Origin: DTKD01 sp964494345 | Lineage (GTDB): Bacteria > Armatimonadota > UBA5829 | NCBI GenBank assembly: GCA_964494345.1 | Contig: CAZBSI010000007.1 | Span: 1 to 64,000 of the forward strand | Reading direction: 5' to 3' | Length of the DNA: 64,000 nucleotides | In this document: positions 36,981 through 46,408 of the stretch, one piece after another | Numbering within the stretch: position 1 is the first letter of the stretch | Layout: the number at the start of each line of letters is the position of its first letter | Notes under the pieces: model-generated | What the model was told of the DNA's origin: nothing | Seen by the model: only the letters and a program-made list of their open reading frames with translations | Databases searched by the model: none | Made by a program: the position numbers and the translations under genes

Positions 36981-37350
36981 ATGCCGAATACAACGAGATT
37001 ACTGGTAATAGCAGATAATCCCGCTTGCAATTTACTAGCGTTTTATCGAAGATGGCTATCTGCATTGGGCGCTGCGACAGCCTTGAGACCGAAGTAAGTT
37101 GTATAGCAGTTGATCTGCCAGGCCTGATTGGCCTTGGAACCTCCCAGTTTTGATTCCGATGGAACCCGCACATCCTGACCGCGGACCGGAATCCTCCGAG
37201 AATAATCCTCTGCCTCTTGTCTTCTTGACTTCTGAGGAAACCCAGCATAATTACTGGTATTATATTCGGAGTATACCCTATGAATATTGCCGTGTCAAGG
37301 ATGAGAATAAACCAAAACTGCAGAAATTGTGGCAGCCGAGCGTTAATTGA
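36981..37350 (+). pseudogene. Decayed response-regulator receiver domain
   Basis: Three frames in succession give receiver-like pieces. From ATG 36981: TRLLVIADNPACNLLAFYRR, the beta1-alpha1 region with the acidic-residue site. From about 37094 in another frame: IAVDLPGLIGLGTS, like the DLPG loop after the phospho-Asp. From 37150 in the third frame: PLPLVFLTSEETQ, like the beta4 FLTA loop, then YCRVKDENKPKL, resembling the KP region of beta5. Two frameshifts and loss of the phospho-Asp context would make it non-functional. It could still be chance similarity, hence the modest confidence. Confidence 0.4.
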
Positions 37351-37377
37351 ACGGCCGCTTGTAACACGCGGGCATGC

Positions 37378-37407
37378 TTGACATGGGGGTTAATTCGACC
37401 ATATAAT
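37378..37407 (+). promoter_or_regulatory. Consensus sigma-70 promoter of recG
   Basis: TTGACA at 37378 and TATAAT at 37402 match the consensus exactly with an 18-base spacer. The recG ATG lies 24 bases after the -10 box, so the leader is short. Confidence 0.8.
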
Positions 37408-37430
37408 GTGCGAGTTGAACGAGAGACCCA

Positions 37431-39569
37431 ATGGCCAACTCCGCCGCTTCCAAACCAGTCAACAAATCATCCTCGTCGGCGCCCGTAAAACGGTCGCTGG
37501 ATACGGAAGCTCAGTTCGTCAAAGGGGTTGGGCCTCGGATAGCGCCTCTGTTGAAAAAGCTCAACATTGAGACCGCCGAGGATCTGATCCGCCACTATCC
37601 CCGACGATATGAAGACCGCACCCATTTCGCTCGCATTGCTGGCTTGCAGCACGGAGAGGCTGCAACGGTTCGAGGCACGGTTATCACTGCTGAGAATGTG
37701 CCGACCAGGGGACGATTGATGTTGACCAAAGTGGTCCTGGAGGATGGCAGCGGATGCATTGTGCTGACGTGGTTTAATCAGAAATACCGAAAAGATCAGT
37801 TTCTGAAGTTAAAGGGTCGGGAGATCGTCGCGTATGGCACAGTGCAGGTCGGCCGTTGGGGAGTGGAGATGTCGTCCCCGGAGGTGGAGTTGTGGTCGGA
37901 GACGGAGGATTCGCTGACCACTCTGCGCATAGTGCCAATATATCCGCTTACTGAAGGCATATTTCAGATAAACCTGCGAAAGATTATCGCGGGTGCGCTT
38001 GAAAATTATGTTGGATTGTTGGAAGATACCCTGCCGGAGGAACTGCGAAAGCGGCTGGGGTTGATGGATATTCAGAGCGCTGTCCGCAACATACATTTTC
38101 CCGACACTGAAGAGGCTCTGCAAGCTGCGCGGAAGAGGCTGGTGTTTGAGGAGTTGTTTATGCTCCAACTGGCGCTGGCTATGCGCAAGCAGGGTATCGA
38201 GGCCCCGGGCCGGGGGATTCAGTTTAGTTTGCCTGCTGATTTCGACAAGGAACTGGCGGAGTTGCTGCCGTTTGAGTTGACCGGTGCGCAGAAGCGTGTT
38301 ATCGGCGAGATTGCGGCCGATATGGCGCGGCCCGCATGTATGAACCGACTACTGCAGGGCGATGTGGGTTCGGGTAAAACTGCGGTTGCGCTGGCTGCTA
38401 TGTTGATAGCTGTTAAGAATGGTTATCAGGCGGCCCTTATGGCCCCTACTGAGATATTGGCAGAGCAGCATTACCTGGGGATATCCAATCTGCTGGGCGA
38501 CCACGATTTGATGGGGATAAGAGTGGATCTGCTGACAGGCAGCCTGAAGACCAGGAACCGCAGGGAGGTCAACGATAGGGTTGCATCCGGGCAGACTCAG
38601 ATTGTGATAGGGACGCATGCGCTGATTCAGGAAGGCGTGGAGTTTCGCAATTTGGGGTTGGTGATTGTCGATGAGCAGCATAGATTTGGGGTTATGCAGA
38701 GGGCGGCGCTTGTGGAGAAGGGCCTGATGCCGGATATGCTGGTTATGACCGCTACCCCGATTCCACGGACTTTGACGCTGACGGTTTATGGGGATTTGGA
38801 TATCTCGATAATAGACGAACTTCCGCCAGGTCGTAAGCCTGTTAAGACGCACTGGAAGCAATATGGCGAGCGAAAAAAAGTATATGCTGCGGTGCGGACG
38901 CTCATCGACCAGGGCAGGCAGGCTTATGTGGTTTGTCCGTTAATAGAAGAGAGCGAAAAGTTGCAGGTGAGAGCGGCGACTGAGCTTGCCGAGTATCTGC
39001 AGAATGAAATATTTCCTGACCTTAAAATCGGGTTGCTGCACGGCGGGATGAAATCCGACGAAAAAGACGATGTTATGACGTCATTCAGAGCCGGGGAGAT
39101 ACATATCCTGGTTTCAACTACGGTTATCGAGGTCGGGGTGGATGTGCGCAATGCGACGGTGATGGTGATTGAGGACGCGGACAGATTTGGGCTGGCTCAA
39201 TTACATCAACTTAGAGGACGTGTGGGGCGTGGCAGCGAACAATCATATTGTGTTATGATTTGTGAGGGCAACAGCGCCGATTCGATAACGCGGATGACCA
39301 CTATGTCCTCTACCAACGACGGGTTTGTTATTGCCGAAGAGGATCTGAAGCTGAGGGGGCCGGGCGAGTTTTATGGGACGAAGCAGAGCGGGCTGCCGGC
39401 GCTGACCATAGCGGATATCTTCAGAGATATTCCGATTCTGGAGATAGCCCGCAAAGAGGCGTTTGCCACGATTGAGAAGGACCCGAGCCTGGCAAGCGAG
39501 GCGTTTGCGAGGCTGCGCAGAGATATACTGAAAAAATATGAGGCGTTTGAGCTGGTGGCGGTGAGTTGA
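37431..39569 (+). CDS. recG: ATP-dependent DNA helicase RecG
   Basis: A 712-residue helicase that remodels stalled replication forks. The N-terminal wedge/OB domain begins VKGVGPRIAPLLKKLNIETA. Helicase motifs: Walker A GDVGSGKTAVA, TGAQKRVIGEI, MAPTEILAEQHY, DEQHRFGV (DEAD-type box), VMTATPIPRTL, and the C-terminal VIEVGVDVRNA with LRGRVGRG. Length and order are normal. It has its own promoter and is followed by coaD 19 bases later. Confidence 0.97.
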   Translation: MANSAASKPVNKSSSSAPVKRSLDTEAQFVKGVGPRIAPLLKKLNIETAEDLIRHYPRRYEDRTHFARIAGLQHGEAATVRGTVITAENVPTRGRLMLTKVVLEDGSGCIVLTWFNQKYRKDQFLKLKGREIVAYGTVQVGRWGVEMSSPEVELWSETEDSLTTLRIVPIYPLTEGIFQINLRKIIAGALENYVGLLEDTLPEELRKRLGLMDIQSAVRNIHFPDTEEALQAARKRLVFEELFMLQLALAMRKQGIEAPGRGIQFSLPADFDKELAELLPFELTGAQKRVIGEIAADMARPACMNRLLQGDVGSGKTAVALAAMLIAVKNGYQAALMAPTEILAEQHYLGISNLLGDHDLMGIRVDLLTGSLKTRNRREVNDRVASGQTQIVIGTHALIQEGVEFRNLGLVIVDEQHRFGVMQRAALVEKGLMPDMLVMTATPIPRTLTLTVYGDLDISIIDELPPGRKPVKTHWKQYGERKKVYAAVRTLIDQGRQAYVVCPLIEESEKLQVRAATELAEYLQNEIFPDLKIGLLHGGMKSDEKDDVMTSFRAGEIHILVSTTVIEVGVDVRNATVMVIEDADRFGLAQLHQLRGRVGRGSEQSYCVMICEGNSADSITRMTTMSSTNDGFVIAEEDLKLRGPGEFYGTKQSGLPALTIADIFRDIPILEIARKEAFATIEKDPSLASEAFARLRRDILKKYEAFELVAVS

Positions 39570-39588
39570 CCGACCGGCTGTAAAAATT

Positions 39589-40068
39589 ATGAAAGCAATT
39601 TACCCTGGGTCTTTTGACCCGGTTACAAACGGGCATTTGGATATTATCGAGCGGGCGGCGAAGCTGGTCGATAAGCTTATAGTGGCTGTGGCTGTGAACC
39701 TGGAAAAAAAGTCTATGTTTGACGCGCAAGAAAGAGTCGATCTTCTTGGTCTGGCATGTAGACACTTAGAGAATGTTGAGGTAGACTATTTCCACGGATT
39801 AACGGTAGAATATGCTCGCAAACGCGACGCGCGTCTTATAATCAAGGGGCTGCGGGCTGTCTCGGACTTCGAGTATGAACTGCAGCAGGCTTTAATGAAC
39901 AAAAAGCTCGACGATCAGATCGAGACTATGTTTATGATGACCAGTGCGGAGTATTTGTTTCTTAGTTCGAGTATGGTCAAGCAGTTGGCGGAGTTGAACT
40001 CGGATGTGTCCGGGTTGGTGCCTGACGGGGTCGAAAAGATTTTACTTGAGAAGGTAAAACGCCAGTAA
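39589..40068 (+). CDS. coaD: Phosphopantetheine adenylyltransferase
   Basis: A 159-residue enzyme of coenzyme A synthesis: phosphopantetheine plus ATP to dephospho-CoA. The nucleotidyl-transferase motif TNGH is at 13-16 (YPGSFDPVTNGHLDII), with RAVSDFEYELQQALMNKKLD and LSSSMVKQLAEL. The last is a variant of the ISSTxVR loop. ATG at 39589. The recG-coaD order and the downstream pta-ackA-DUF177-rpmF-plsX series resemble Firmicutes gene order. Confidence 0.96.
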   Translation: MKAIYPGSFDPVTNGHLDIIERAAKLVDKLIVAVAVNLEKKSMFDAQERVDLLGLACRHLENVEVDYFHGLTVEYARKRDARLIIKGLRAVSDFEYELQQALMNKKLDDQIETMFMMTSAEYLFLSSSMVKQLAELNSDVSGLVPDGVEKILLEKVKRQ

Positions 40069-40143
40069 TCTGATACAATATTTGACAAGGCCGGTGGCTC
40101 GGCTGGTTGTCACTACAATACTATAGCAGGGAGAGCACGAAAA

Positions 40144-40734
40144 ATGAGCGATGAACAAATCGTGGTTCAAAGACCCTCTTTTATGAGCAGCAGAGGTTCG
40201 CACGAGGACATTTTGAAGCTGCTGGACAACCTGGAGGAGTTGGCGGAAAATACCTATTCATTTTTTGGTAGAGCGTGGGGGATGGATCTTGAAGAGTTCC
40301 ACATGCTCACCAATAAGGTTCGTGCGTCGCTGCCGGACGAAGTTAGACGTGCCTGCAGGGTGGCGAACGATTCGGACAAGATCGTCTCTGCTGCAAAGGA
40401 AGAGGCTGCGATTATAACTGAGAGGGCTGTGGAGGAATCCAACAGGATAGTCGAAGAGGCGCGGCAGATGGCTGCAAAGCTCATTGAGACCAGCGAGATC
40501 AATCGACTGGCCAAAGCCCAGGCTCAGGACCTTGTTGCGAATGCGGAGGCATCTGCTCGTGAGATCAGACGCGGAGCGGACGAGTATGCCCGTGAGGTGC
40601 TGGCCTCGATGGAGAACCACCTGGCCAACGTTATGGGCACTTTGCAGAAGGGCAGAGAGAGGCTGGAAGTAAGGATTCATTCGCAGCAGCCTTTAGAGGC
40701 GACAATTCCCGCGGGGCGCGGGGTTAGAAGATAA
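40144..40734 (+). CDS. Coiled-coil protein of unknown function
   Basis: A 196-residue protein, mostly helical. Residues about 80-165 have long Ala/Glu-rich runs such as AAKEEAAIITERAVEESNRI, resembling DivIVA-like or ATP-synthase-b-like coiled coils. It has no membrane segment. A similar gene commonly sits between coaD and the acetate genes in anaerobic Gram-positive lineages, where it is often labelled ATPase without evidence. ATG at 40144 follows GGGAG. No enzymatic motif is seen. Confidence 0.65.
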   Translation: MSDEQIVVQRPSFMSSRGSHEDILKLLDNLEELAENTYSFFGRAWGMDLEEFHMLTNKVRASLPDEVRRACRVANDSDKIVSAAKEEAAIITERAVEESNRIVEEARQMAAKLIETSEINRLAKAQAQDLVANAEASAREIRRGADEYAREVLASMENHLANVMGTLQKGRERLEVRIHSQQPLEATIPAGRGVRR

Positions 40735-40874
40735 GCAATAATACGTCTTAACGTCGTAGAGTCGAGACGTCGGAGCTGATTTCCAGGTGGTGGCTTTAGG
40801 GTCGCCACCTTGTCGTGTGTCAGTGTGGGGATCGGACGTCGCTCTTGGGATCGTTGGACTGCCAGGAGTATGAA

Positions 40875-41876
40875 ATGCCGAACGTAATGGAGACAATCTA
40901 TAGCAAGGCAAGAGCCGCTCAGAAGCGGATCGTCTTGCCGGAAGCGGACGACGTCCGAACGGTGGTCGCCGCTCGTAAGATCCTGGACCAGGGATTGGCC
41001 CAGGTGGTGCTGGTAAGCGAGGAAGATAAAATCGCGGCGGCAGGCAGGGAAGCGGGAGTTGATGTATCGGGGTGTCGAATAGTTGACCCTGTAAAATCTC
41101 CGCTTCGTGAGGAGTATGCCAGGAGCTTTTATGAGCTTAGAAAAGCGAAGGGCATAACGCAGGAGCAGGCGTATGAAATCGTGGGGGATCCTCTGCACTT
41201 TGGGTGTATGATGGTTTACTCTGATGAGGCGGATGGGCAGGTGTCGGGGGCGACGCACTCGACTTCGGACACGGTGCGACCGGCTCTTCAGATTCTGCGG
41301 ACTGCGCCGGGCTGCAAGCTGGTTTCCTCGTTTTTTATAATGATTGTCCCAAATTGCGAGTATGGGGAAAATGGGGTCTTTATTTACGCCGATTCGGGGT
41401 TGGTGATTAATCCTAATGCCGAGGAATTGGCGGAGATCGCTATTCAGAGCGCGAAGACGATGAACATGCTGCTGGGGTTTGAGCCGAAAGTGGCGATGTT
41501 GTGTTTCTCGACCAAGGGCAGCGCAAAGGACCCGTTGGCGGATAAGGTTATTGAGGCTACGCGGATCGCCAAAGAACGCGCCCCTGAGATGCTGATTGAT
41601 GGAGAGCTGCAGGGAGATGCGGCGCTGGTGGATTGGATCGGTGAGTCGAAGGCGCCCGGCAGCGCGGTAGCGGGGAAGGCAAATGTGTTGATTTTCCCGG
41701 ACCTCAATTCAGGTAATATATGCTATAAACTCACGGAGAGGTTGGCCAAGGCTGAGGCTTATGGCCCTGTGCTGCAGGGTATTCGCAAGCCGGTCAATGA
41801 CCTCTCTAGGGGCTGCAATGCGGACGATATCGTGAACGTTGCGGCGATTACGGCGGTTCAATCGCTGGGTTGTTAG
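40875..41876 (+). CDS. pta: Phosphate acetyltransferase
   Basis: A 333-residue enzyme converting acetyl-CoA and phosphate to acetyl phosphate. It is the short form without the N-terminal DRTGG extension. Motifs: RIVLPEADDVRTVVAARKIL, FGCMMVYSDEADGQVSGATHST, FIFPDLNSGNICYKLTERL (beginning at IFPD). The ATG at 40875 has GGAG six bases upstream; an upstream in-frame start at 40815 lacks support. It pairs with ackA downstream for ATP-yielding acetate production. Confidence 0.96.
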   Translation: MPNVMETIYSKARAAQKRIVLPEADDVRTVVAARKILDQGLAQVVLVSEEDKIAAAGREAGVDVSGCRIVDPVKSPLREEYARSFYELRKAKGITQEQAYEIVGDPLHFGCMMVYSDEADGQVSGATHSTSDTVRPALQILRTAPGCKLVSSFFIMIVPNCEYGENGVFIYADSGLVINPNAEELAEIAIQSAKTMNMLLGFEPKVAMLCFSTKGSAKDPLADKVIEATRIAKERAPEMLIDGELQGDAALVDWIGESKAPGSAVAGKANVLIFPDLNSGNICYKLTERLAKAEAYGPVLQGIRKPVNDLSRGCNADDIVNVAAITAVQSLGC

Positions 41877-41920
41877 GCGGCGGGAAGATCGTCGACCAAT
41901 AAATAGTAAAGGGTGCTGCA

Positions 41921-43132
41921 TTGAAGATACTGGTTTTGAACAGCGGCAGTTCGTCGCTAAAATATCAATTAATTGAATCTGACTCGGAGGAGGTCCTGTC
42001 GAAGGGTCTGGCCGAGCGGATTGGAGTGGTTGGCGGCGGCGGCAAGATTACGCATGAATCGTTTTGTGGCGAGAGAGAGGTCGACATTGAGATGGCCGAT
42101 CACGCCGAGGCGATGGAGCACGTATTCGAATTGCTGACAGATAAGACGTGCGGCGCTGTGGGCAGTATTAGCGAGATTTCGGCGGTTGGTCACAGGGTTG
42201 TGCATGGTGGCGAGAAGTTTGTACAGCCGACACTGGTCGATGAGGCGGTGGCTGCGGAGATAGAGAAGCTGACTCAGTTGGCCCCGCTGCATAACCCGGC
42301 GAACCTGAAGGGAATCCGGGCTTGTATGACTATGATGCCGGGGGTGCCGCAGGTGGCGGTATTCGACACGGCGTTTCATGCGACGATTCCGGATTATGCT
42401 TATATGTATGCGCTGCCGTATAAATATTATACGGAGTATGGCGTAAGGCGGTATGGTTTTCACGGCACCTCGCATAAATACGTCTCCGGACAGGCGCAGA
42501 AAATCCTAAAGAAAGCTGGTCTGGAGCCGGATAAGACGAGAATTATCTCTTGTCACCTCGGCAACGGAAGTAGTCTGACGGCTGTGGTCGGGGGTAAATC
42601 TGTCGACACCAGTATGGGAATGACTCCTGCTGAGGGGCTTGTGATGGGAACTCGAGCGGGGGACCTTGATCCCGCGATTTTAGTGTTTCTTGCAAAAGAG
42701 CTGCACGCTATTCCCAATGAGATTGATGACATTATCAATAAGAAGAGTGGTCTGTTGGGTGTCAGCGGGGTATCGAGTGATATGCGAGATGTCGAAAAAG
42801 CGGCAAGCGAGGGTAATTACAGGGCCAATCTGGCGTTGGAGTTGTTCTGTTATCGGATTAAGAAGTATATAGGTGCATATACAACTGCTATGGGCGGACT
42901 TGACGCGGTGGTGTTTACCGGCGGGATCGGCGAGAACAGCGCTGACGTCCGGAAGCGGGTGTGCGAAGGGCTTGGCTTTATAGGCTTGTCGTTGGATGAG
43001 GAGAAGAATAATACCCTGCGTGGTCCGGCGGATTTGAGCGCGGATTCGAGTGCTGTGAAGGTGTTGGTGATCCCGACGAATGAAGAGCGGATGATCGCAA
43101 GGGAGACCGCTGAGGTGTTGGCGGGGGCGTGA
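41921..43132 (+). CDS. ackA: Acetate kinase
   Basis: A 403-residue kinase that makes ATP and acetate from acetyl phosphate. N-terminal ILVLNSGSSSLKYQLIE, the second signature GYRVVHGGEKF in the form VGHRVVHGGEKF, and GGLDAVVFTGGIGENS. The start is TTG at 41921. It follows pta by 44 bases. Together they indicate fermentation or overflow acetate metabolism. Confidence 0.96.
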   Translation: MKILVLNSGSSSLKYQLIESDSEEVLSKGLAERIGVVGGGGKITHESFCGEREVDIEMADHAEAMEHVFELLTDKTCGAVGSISEISAVGHRVVHGGEKFVQPTLVDEAVAAEIEKLTQLAPLHNPANLKGIRACMTMMPGVPQVAVFDTAFHATIPDYAYMYALPYKYYTEYGVRRYGFHGTSHKYVSGQAQKILKKAGLEPDKTRIISCHLGNGSSLTAVVGGKSVDTSMGMTPAEGLVMGTRAGDLDPAILVFLAKELHAIPNEIDDIINKKSGLLGVSGVSSDMRDVEKAASEGNYRANLALELFCYRIKKYIGAYTTAMGGLDAVVFTGGIGENSADVRKRVCEGLGFIGLSLDEEKNNTLRGPADLSADSSAVKVLVIPTNEERMIARETAEVLAGA

Positions 43133-43140
43133 TTTCTTTC

Positions 43141-43370
43141 GGAAGGGAATAACGCGAAAACGCGAAAGAAGCGAAAGCCGGAAATAAATGCATAGTTGGG
43201 GTTGTTTGGAATCGGACATCGGATGTCTGACCTCGGACCTCGGAAAAAGCAGATTTCTCGCTGCGCTCGAAATGACAAGGTGTGGGCGCTTTGTCAACCG
43301 AAAACCGATAACCGATAAGCGACAACCGACAACCGATAACCGATAACCGATAACCGCAACCGAAAATTGG
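43141..43370. repeat. Cluster of dispersed repeats
   Basis: In order: the GCGAAAGAAGCGAAAG unit (43152), CGGACATCGGATGTCTGACC (43213), AAAAAGCAGATTTCTCGCTG followed by CGCTCGAAATGAC (43243), then ACCGATAACCGATAAGCGAC and relatives to 43367. The 312 bases between ackA and DUF177 contain nothing else obvious except a weak -10-like TAAAAT near 43400. Confidence 0.8.
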
Positions 43371-43444
43371 GCTTTTACGCAACTGGTGTTTTTGTGGTAA
43401 AATGGACGGGCGTTTGATAGGTTGAACCTGGTGTGGGGTGTGAA

Positions 43445-43993
43445 ATGAAGCTGGATCTTAGCGAAATCGCTGCCCACCTGGGCAAGCGCATCAAATTGGA
43501 ATTGAATGTAGAACCGATAGTGGACGCCGAGAGTGGGCTGAAATGTGTGGAGCCGATTACGGGTGAGATCACTTTCAGCAACACGGGTCGGACTATCGAC
43601 GTTCGCGGCAAGTTTCGTAGTGTTATTGAGCTCGAATGCGCGCGGTGTCTGAGCGCTTACAGGATGCCGGTCGATTCGAACATCGAAGAGTCGTTGCCGC
43701 TTGAAGGCCAGCCCTGGGCTCCGGGCGCTGTTGAATCTGAAGATGAAGAGTTGCTCGACGAAGAGGTTGAGCCTCTGTTTGTGGATAATATTTTCGATCT
43801 CGGCGAGTATTTGCGACAGGCGATACTTGTAAATGTGCCGATAAAGCCGCTGTGCGATGAGGTTTGTAAGGGCCTCTGCCCGCGGTGTGGAGTAAACCTG
43901 AACGATCGATCCTGTGAGTGTGCGGTGGATGAGGTTAATGAATCCCCGTTTGGCGCATTGGGGTCGTTGTTCGAAGATGAATCGGAAAGTTAG
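43445..43993 (+). CDS. DUF177/YceD-family protein
   Basis: A 182-residue protein of the YceD family, which is linked to 23S rRNA and ribosomal protein L32 accumulation in plants and bacteria. Cysteine motif CARC near the middle and CKGLCPRCGVNLN near the C-terminus, with NIFDLGEYLRQAILVNVP. It directly precedes rpmF, the usual partner. ATG at 43445 follows GGGGTG; an upstream in-frame start at 43433 is weaker. The last segment is acidic (SLFEDESES). Confidence 0.88.
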   Translation: MKLDLSEIAAHLGKRIKLELNVEPIVDAESGLKCVEPITGEITFSNTGRTIDVRGKFRSVIELECARCLSAYRMPVDSNIEESLPLEGQPWAPGAVESEDEELLDEEVEPLFVDNIFDLGEYLRQAILVNVPIKPLCDEVCKGLCPRCGVNLNDRSCECAVDEVNESPFGALGSLFEDESES

Positions 43994-44063
43994 GGAGTTG
44001 TGAGCAGAAGGCTACTGCGGTGGCTTTCGTTTTCGGCTTCGTGCTTCCAAGCAGGAGAACTAA

Positions 44064-44264
44064 ATGCCTTTACCAAAAAGACGACATTCTAATCAGAGAA
44101 CGCGCTTGCGCAGGACTCATTATAAACTGAGCCTGCCGGGAGTCTCTGAATGCCCGCGCTGCCATGCGCCGGCGCTTTCCCACCATGTGTGCCCGTCCTG
44201 TGGCTTCTACAAAGGCCGCCTTGTGGTCGAAGTCAAGGAGAAGCATAAGAAGGGATCTGAGTAA
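44064..44264 (+). CDS. rpmF: 50S ribosomal protein L32
   Basis: A 66-residue ribosomal protein. PLPKRRHSNQRTRLRRTHYK is the family start. The two CxxC pairs CPRC and CPSC make it a zinc-binding C+ type. It sits between DUF177 and plsX, a conserved order. Confidence 0.97.
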   Translation: MPLPKRRHSNQRTRLRRTHYKLSLPGVSECPRCHAPALSHHVCPSCGFYKGRLVVEVKEKHKKGSE

Positions 44265-44298
44265 TTTTGTCACCGCACTACGCTGAGGTAGCTCACGG

Positions 44299-45312
44299 AT
44301 GGTAATTGCCGTTGACGCGATGGGCGGTGATTTTGCGCCTTCGGAAATCGTGAAGGGCGCTGCTCTGGGAAGTAAACTGCACGGCGTGGACGTGATTCTG
44401 GTCGGCGATGAGACCAGGATCAAGTCTTGCCTACCGCCTGAATCAGCCCGATCAAGCAGCGTAATGATTCGTCACGCCTCCGAGATGATCGCTATGGACG
44501 AACACGCCTCCGCCATACGCACTCGCAAAGATGCGTCGGTGGTGGTGGCGGCTTCGCTCGTCAAAGAAGGACAGGCGGATGCTATGATCTGCGCCGGAAA
44601 TACCGCTGCGGCAATGGCTGTGGCAGCGCTTCGTTTAGGAAGAATATCCGGCATTGATCGCCCTGCTATCGCGAGCGTTATGCCAAGCCCGGGAGGCGGG
44701 ACGGTGCTGCTGGATGCGGGGGCCGTGGTGAATTGCTCGGCGGAGAACCTCAAACAGTTTGCGGTGATGGGCAGTGTATATGCTGAGAAGGTGCTGTCCA
44801 TTGCGCAACCACGGGTTGGCCTGCTGTCTGTCGGTGAGGAGAAATCCAAGGGCAACGATGTGATTAAAGCAGCGCACGAAGCTCTTACGACGACGGCGAT
44901 CAATTTCATCGGTAATGTCGAGGGCTGCGACCTGTTCTCTGGCAGAGCGGATGTAGTGGTGTGCGATGGATTTGCGGGCAATGTGGCGCTGAAGACAGCG
45001 GAAGGGCTTGCGGATTACCTCGAAAGGCTGATTAAAGAGGAGTTGCACGCGCATCCTTTGGCATATATTCCCCTTGCGATGTTGAAGCCGTTTTTAGGGC
45101 GCATTAAAAAGAATTTGGACTATAGCGAGTATGGCGGGGCGCCGCTGCTGGGGTTAAATGGTGTTTGTATTATCTGCCACGGTCGGTCGAAAGCCAGAGC
45201 TATAACAAGCGCGGTAAGAGCGGCCAAGGAAGCTGCCGGGCGAGGAGTGGTGAGCACCATCCGCGACTCGATTGCCGTGCCGGCTGCTGCAGTCGGCGAG
45301 AAGGAAGCCTGA
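44299..45312 (+). CDS. plsX: Phosphate acyltransferase PlsX
   Basis: A 337-residue enzyme that makes acyl phosphate from acyl-ACP for phospholipid synthesis. MVIAVDAMGGDFAPSEIVKGA is the family N-terminus, with later AMICAGNTAAAMA, VGLLSVGEEKSKGND and VVCDGFAGNVALKTAEG. It opens the fatty-acid synthesis block and is followed by fabH 97 bases later. Length normal. Confidence 0.96.
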   Translation: MVIAVDAMGGDFAPSEIVKGAALGSKLHGVDVILVGDETRIKSCLPPESARSSSVMIRHASEMIAMDEHASAIRTRKDASVVVAASLVKEGQADAMICAGNTAAAMAVAALRLGRISGIDRPAIASVMPSPGGGTVLLDAGAVVNCSAENLKQFAVMGSVYAEKVLSIAQPRVGLLSVGEEKSKGNDVIKAAHEALTTTAINFIGNVEGCDLFSGRADVVVCDGFAGNVALKTAEGLADYLERLIKEELHAHPLAYIPLAMLKPFLGRIKKNLDYSEYGGAPLLGLNGVCIICHGRSKARAITSAVRAAKEAAGRGVVSTIRDSIAVPAAAVGEKEA

Positions 45313-45409
45313 TGTCATACCTCGAAGGCTTCAAGGGCCTTCACTCTACGTATGCCGCGAATTAACCGAAATCCCCTGCGTGAGGGATCAGATAGTAAGG
45401 ACGATTGTA

Positions 45410-46405
45410 ATGGGTGAGATGAGAAATGCGGGCATTATCGCGACCGGCTCTGCAGTGCCGAATAGAGTGCTCACTAATGCCGATCTGGAAAAGATAGTTG
45501 ACACCTCTGATGAGTGGATCCGCAATATGACCGGGGTGCGCGAGCGCCGTATTGCCGAAGAGGGCGAGGGCGGTTCAAAATACGCTGTCGAGGCGGCAAG
45601 GGTTGCTCTCGACAGAGCTGGGCTGGAACCGAAAGATATTGATTTAATTATCGTGGCGACCTTTACCGGGGATCAACAACTGCCATCCACCGCCTGCCTG
45701 GTGCAGAGCGCACTTGGGTGCGTCGGGACTCCGGCATTTGACGTTGCGGCGGCGTGTTCGGGGTTTGTATATGCATTGGCTACGGCCGAAGCGTTCATCA
45801 AAAGCGGAGTTTATGATCGTATTCTGGTGATCGGCGTCGAATTGTTGAGCAGTGTTACGAATTGGACCGATAGAGGGACTTGTGTGCTGTTCGGAGACGG
45901 CGCGGGGGCGGCGATTGTCGGGCCGGTGGAGGACGGATCTGGGATGCTGTCCTTTGATCTGGGAGCGGACGGCGCAGGGGTGGAAGCTCTTAAGATACCC
46001 GCAGGCGGAAGCAAGATGCCTGTAACCCACGAGAATCTGGATGCGCTTGCCAATAAAATCGTGATGGCGGGCCGCGAGGTATTTAAGTTCGCGGTGAAGG
46101 TGCAAAGCGACGCCATTGAAAAGGTGCTGAAAAAGGCCGGCAAATCGGCTGCGGATATCGATATGGTGATACCGCATGCAGCCAATATCAGGATAATCGA
46201 CTCGGCCGTTGCACGACTGGGTCTGCCGATTGAGAAGTTCTATACTAATCTTGAGAAGTTCGGCAACACCTCGGCTGCGTCTATTCCGTTGGCGCTGGAC
46301 GAGGCAGTGCAGGCTGGCAAGGTAAAAAAGGGTGATACGGTTGTGCTGGTCGGCTTTGGCGGCGGTCTGACCTGGGCTGCGAGTCTTATGAAGTGGGCCT
46401 ATTAA
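45410..46405 (+). CDS. fabH: 3-oxoacyl-ACP synthase III
   Basis: A 331-residue condensing enzyme that starts fatty acid chains from acetyl-CoA and malonyl-ACP. The catalytic triad is Cys116 (VAAACSGF), His256 (IPHAANIRI) and Asn286 (FGNTSAAS). ATG at 45410 gives a normal N-terminus; the longer in-frame reading from 45272 overlaps plsX and is not used. The next gene fabD begins three bases after its stop. Confidence 0.96.
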   Translation: MGEMRNAGIIATGSAVPNRVLTNADLEKIVDTSDEWIRNMTGVRERRIAEEGEGGSKYAVEAARVALDRAGLEPKDIDLIIVATFTGDQQLPSTACLVQSALGCVGTPAFDVAAACSGFVYALATAEAFIKSGVYDRILVIGVELLSSVTNWTDRGTCVLFGDGAGAAIVGPVEDGSGMLSFDLGADGAGVEALKIPAGGSKMPVTHENLDALANKIVMAGREVFKFAVKVQSDAIEKVLKKAGKSAADIDMVIPHAANIRIIDSAVARLGLPIEKFYTNLEKFGNTSAASIPLALDEAVQAGKVKKGDTVVLVGFGGGLTWAASLMKWAY

Positions 46406-46408
46406 GAT

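Noticed and set aside
37150..37350. Stand-alone 66-residue gene
   Set aside because: It has a TTG start without a binding site and only makes sense as the third piece of a broken receiver domain.
42680..43477. 265-residue minus-strand frame with RLSVVGCRLSVIGFR-type repeats
   Set aside because: The periodic text comes from the ACCGACAACCG repeats read in reverse, not from a real protein.
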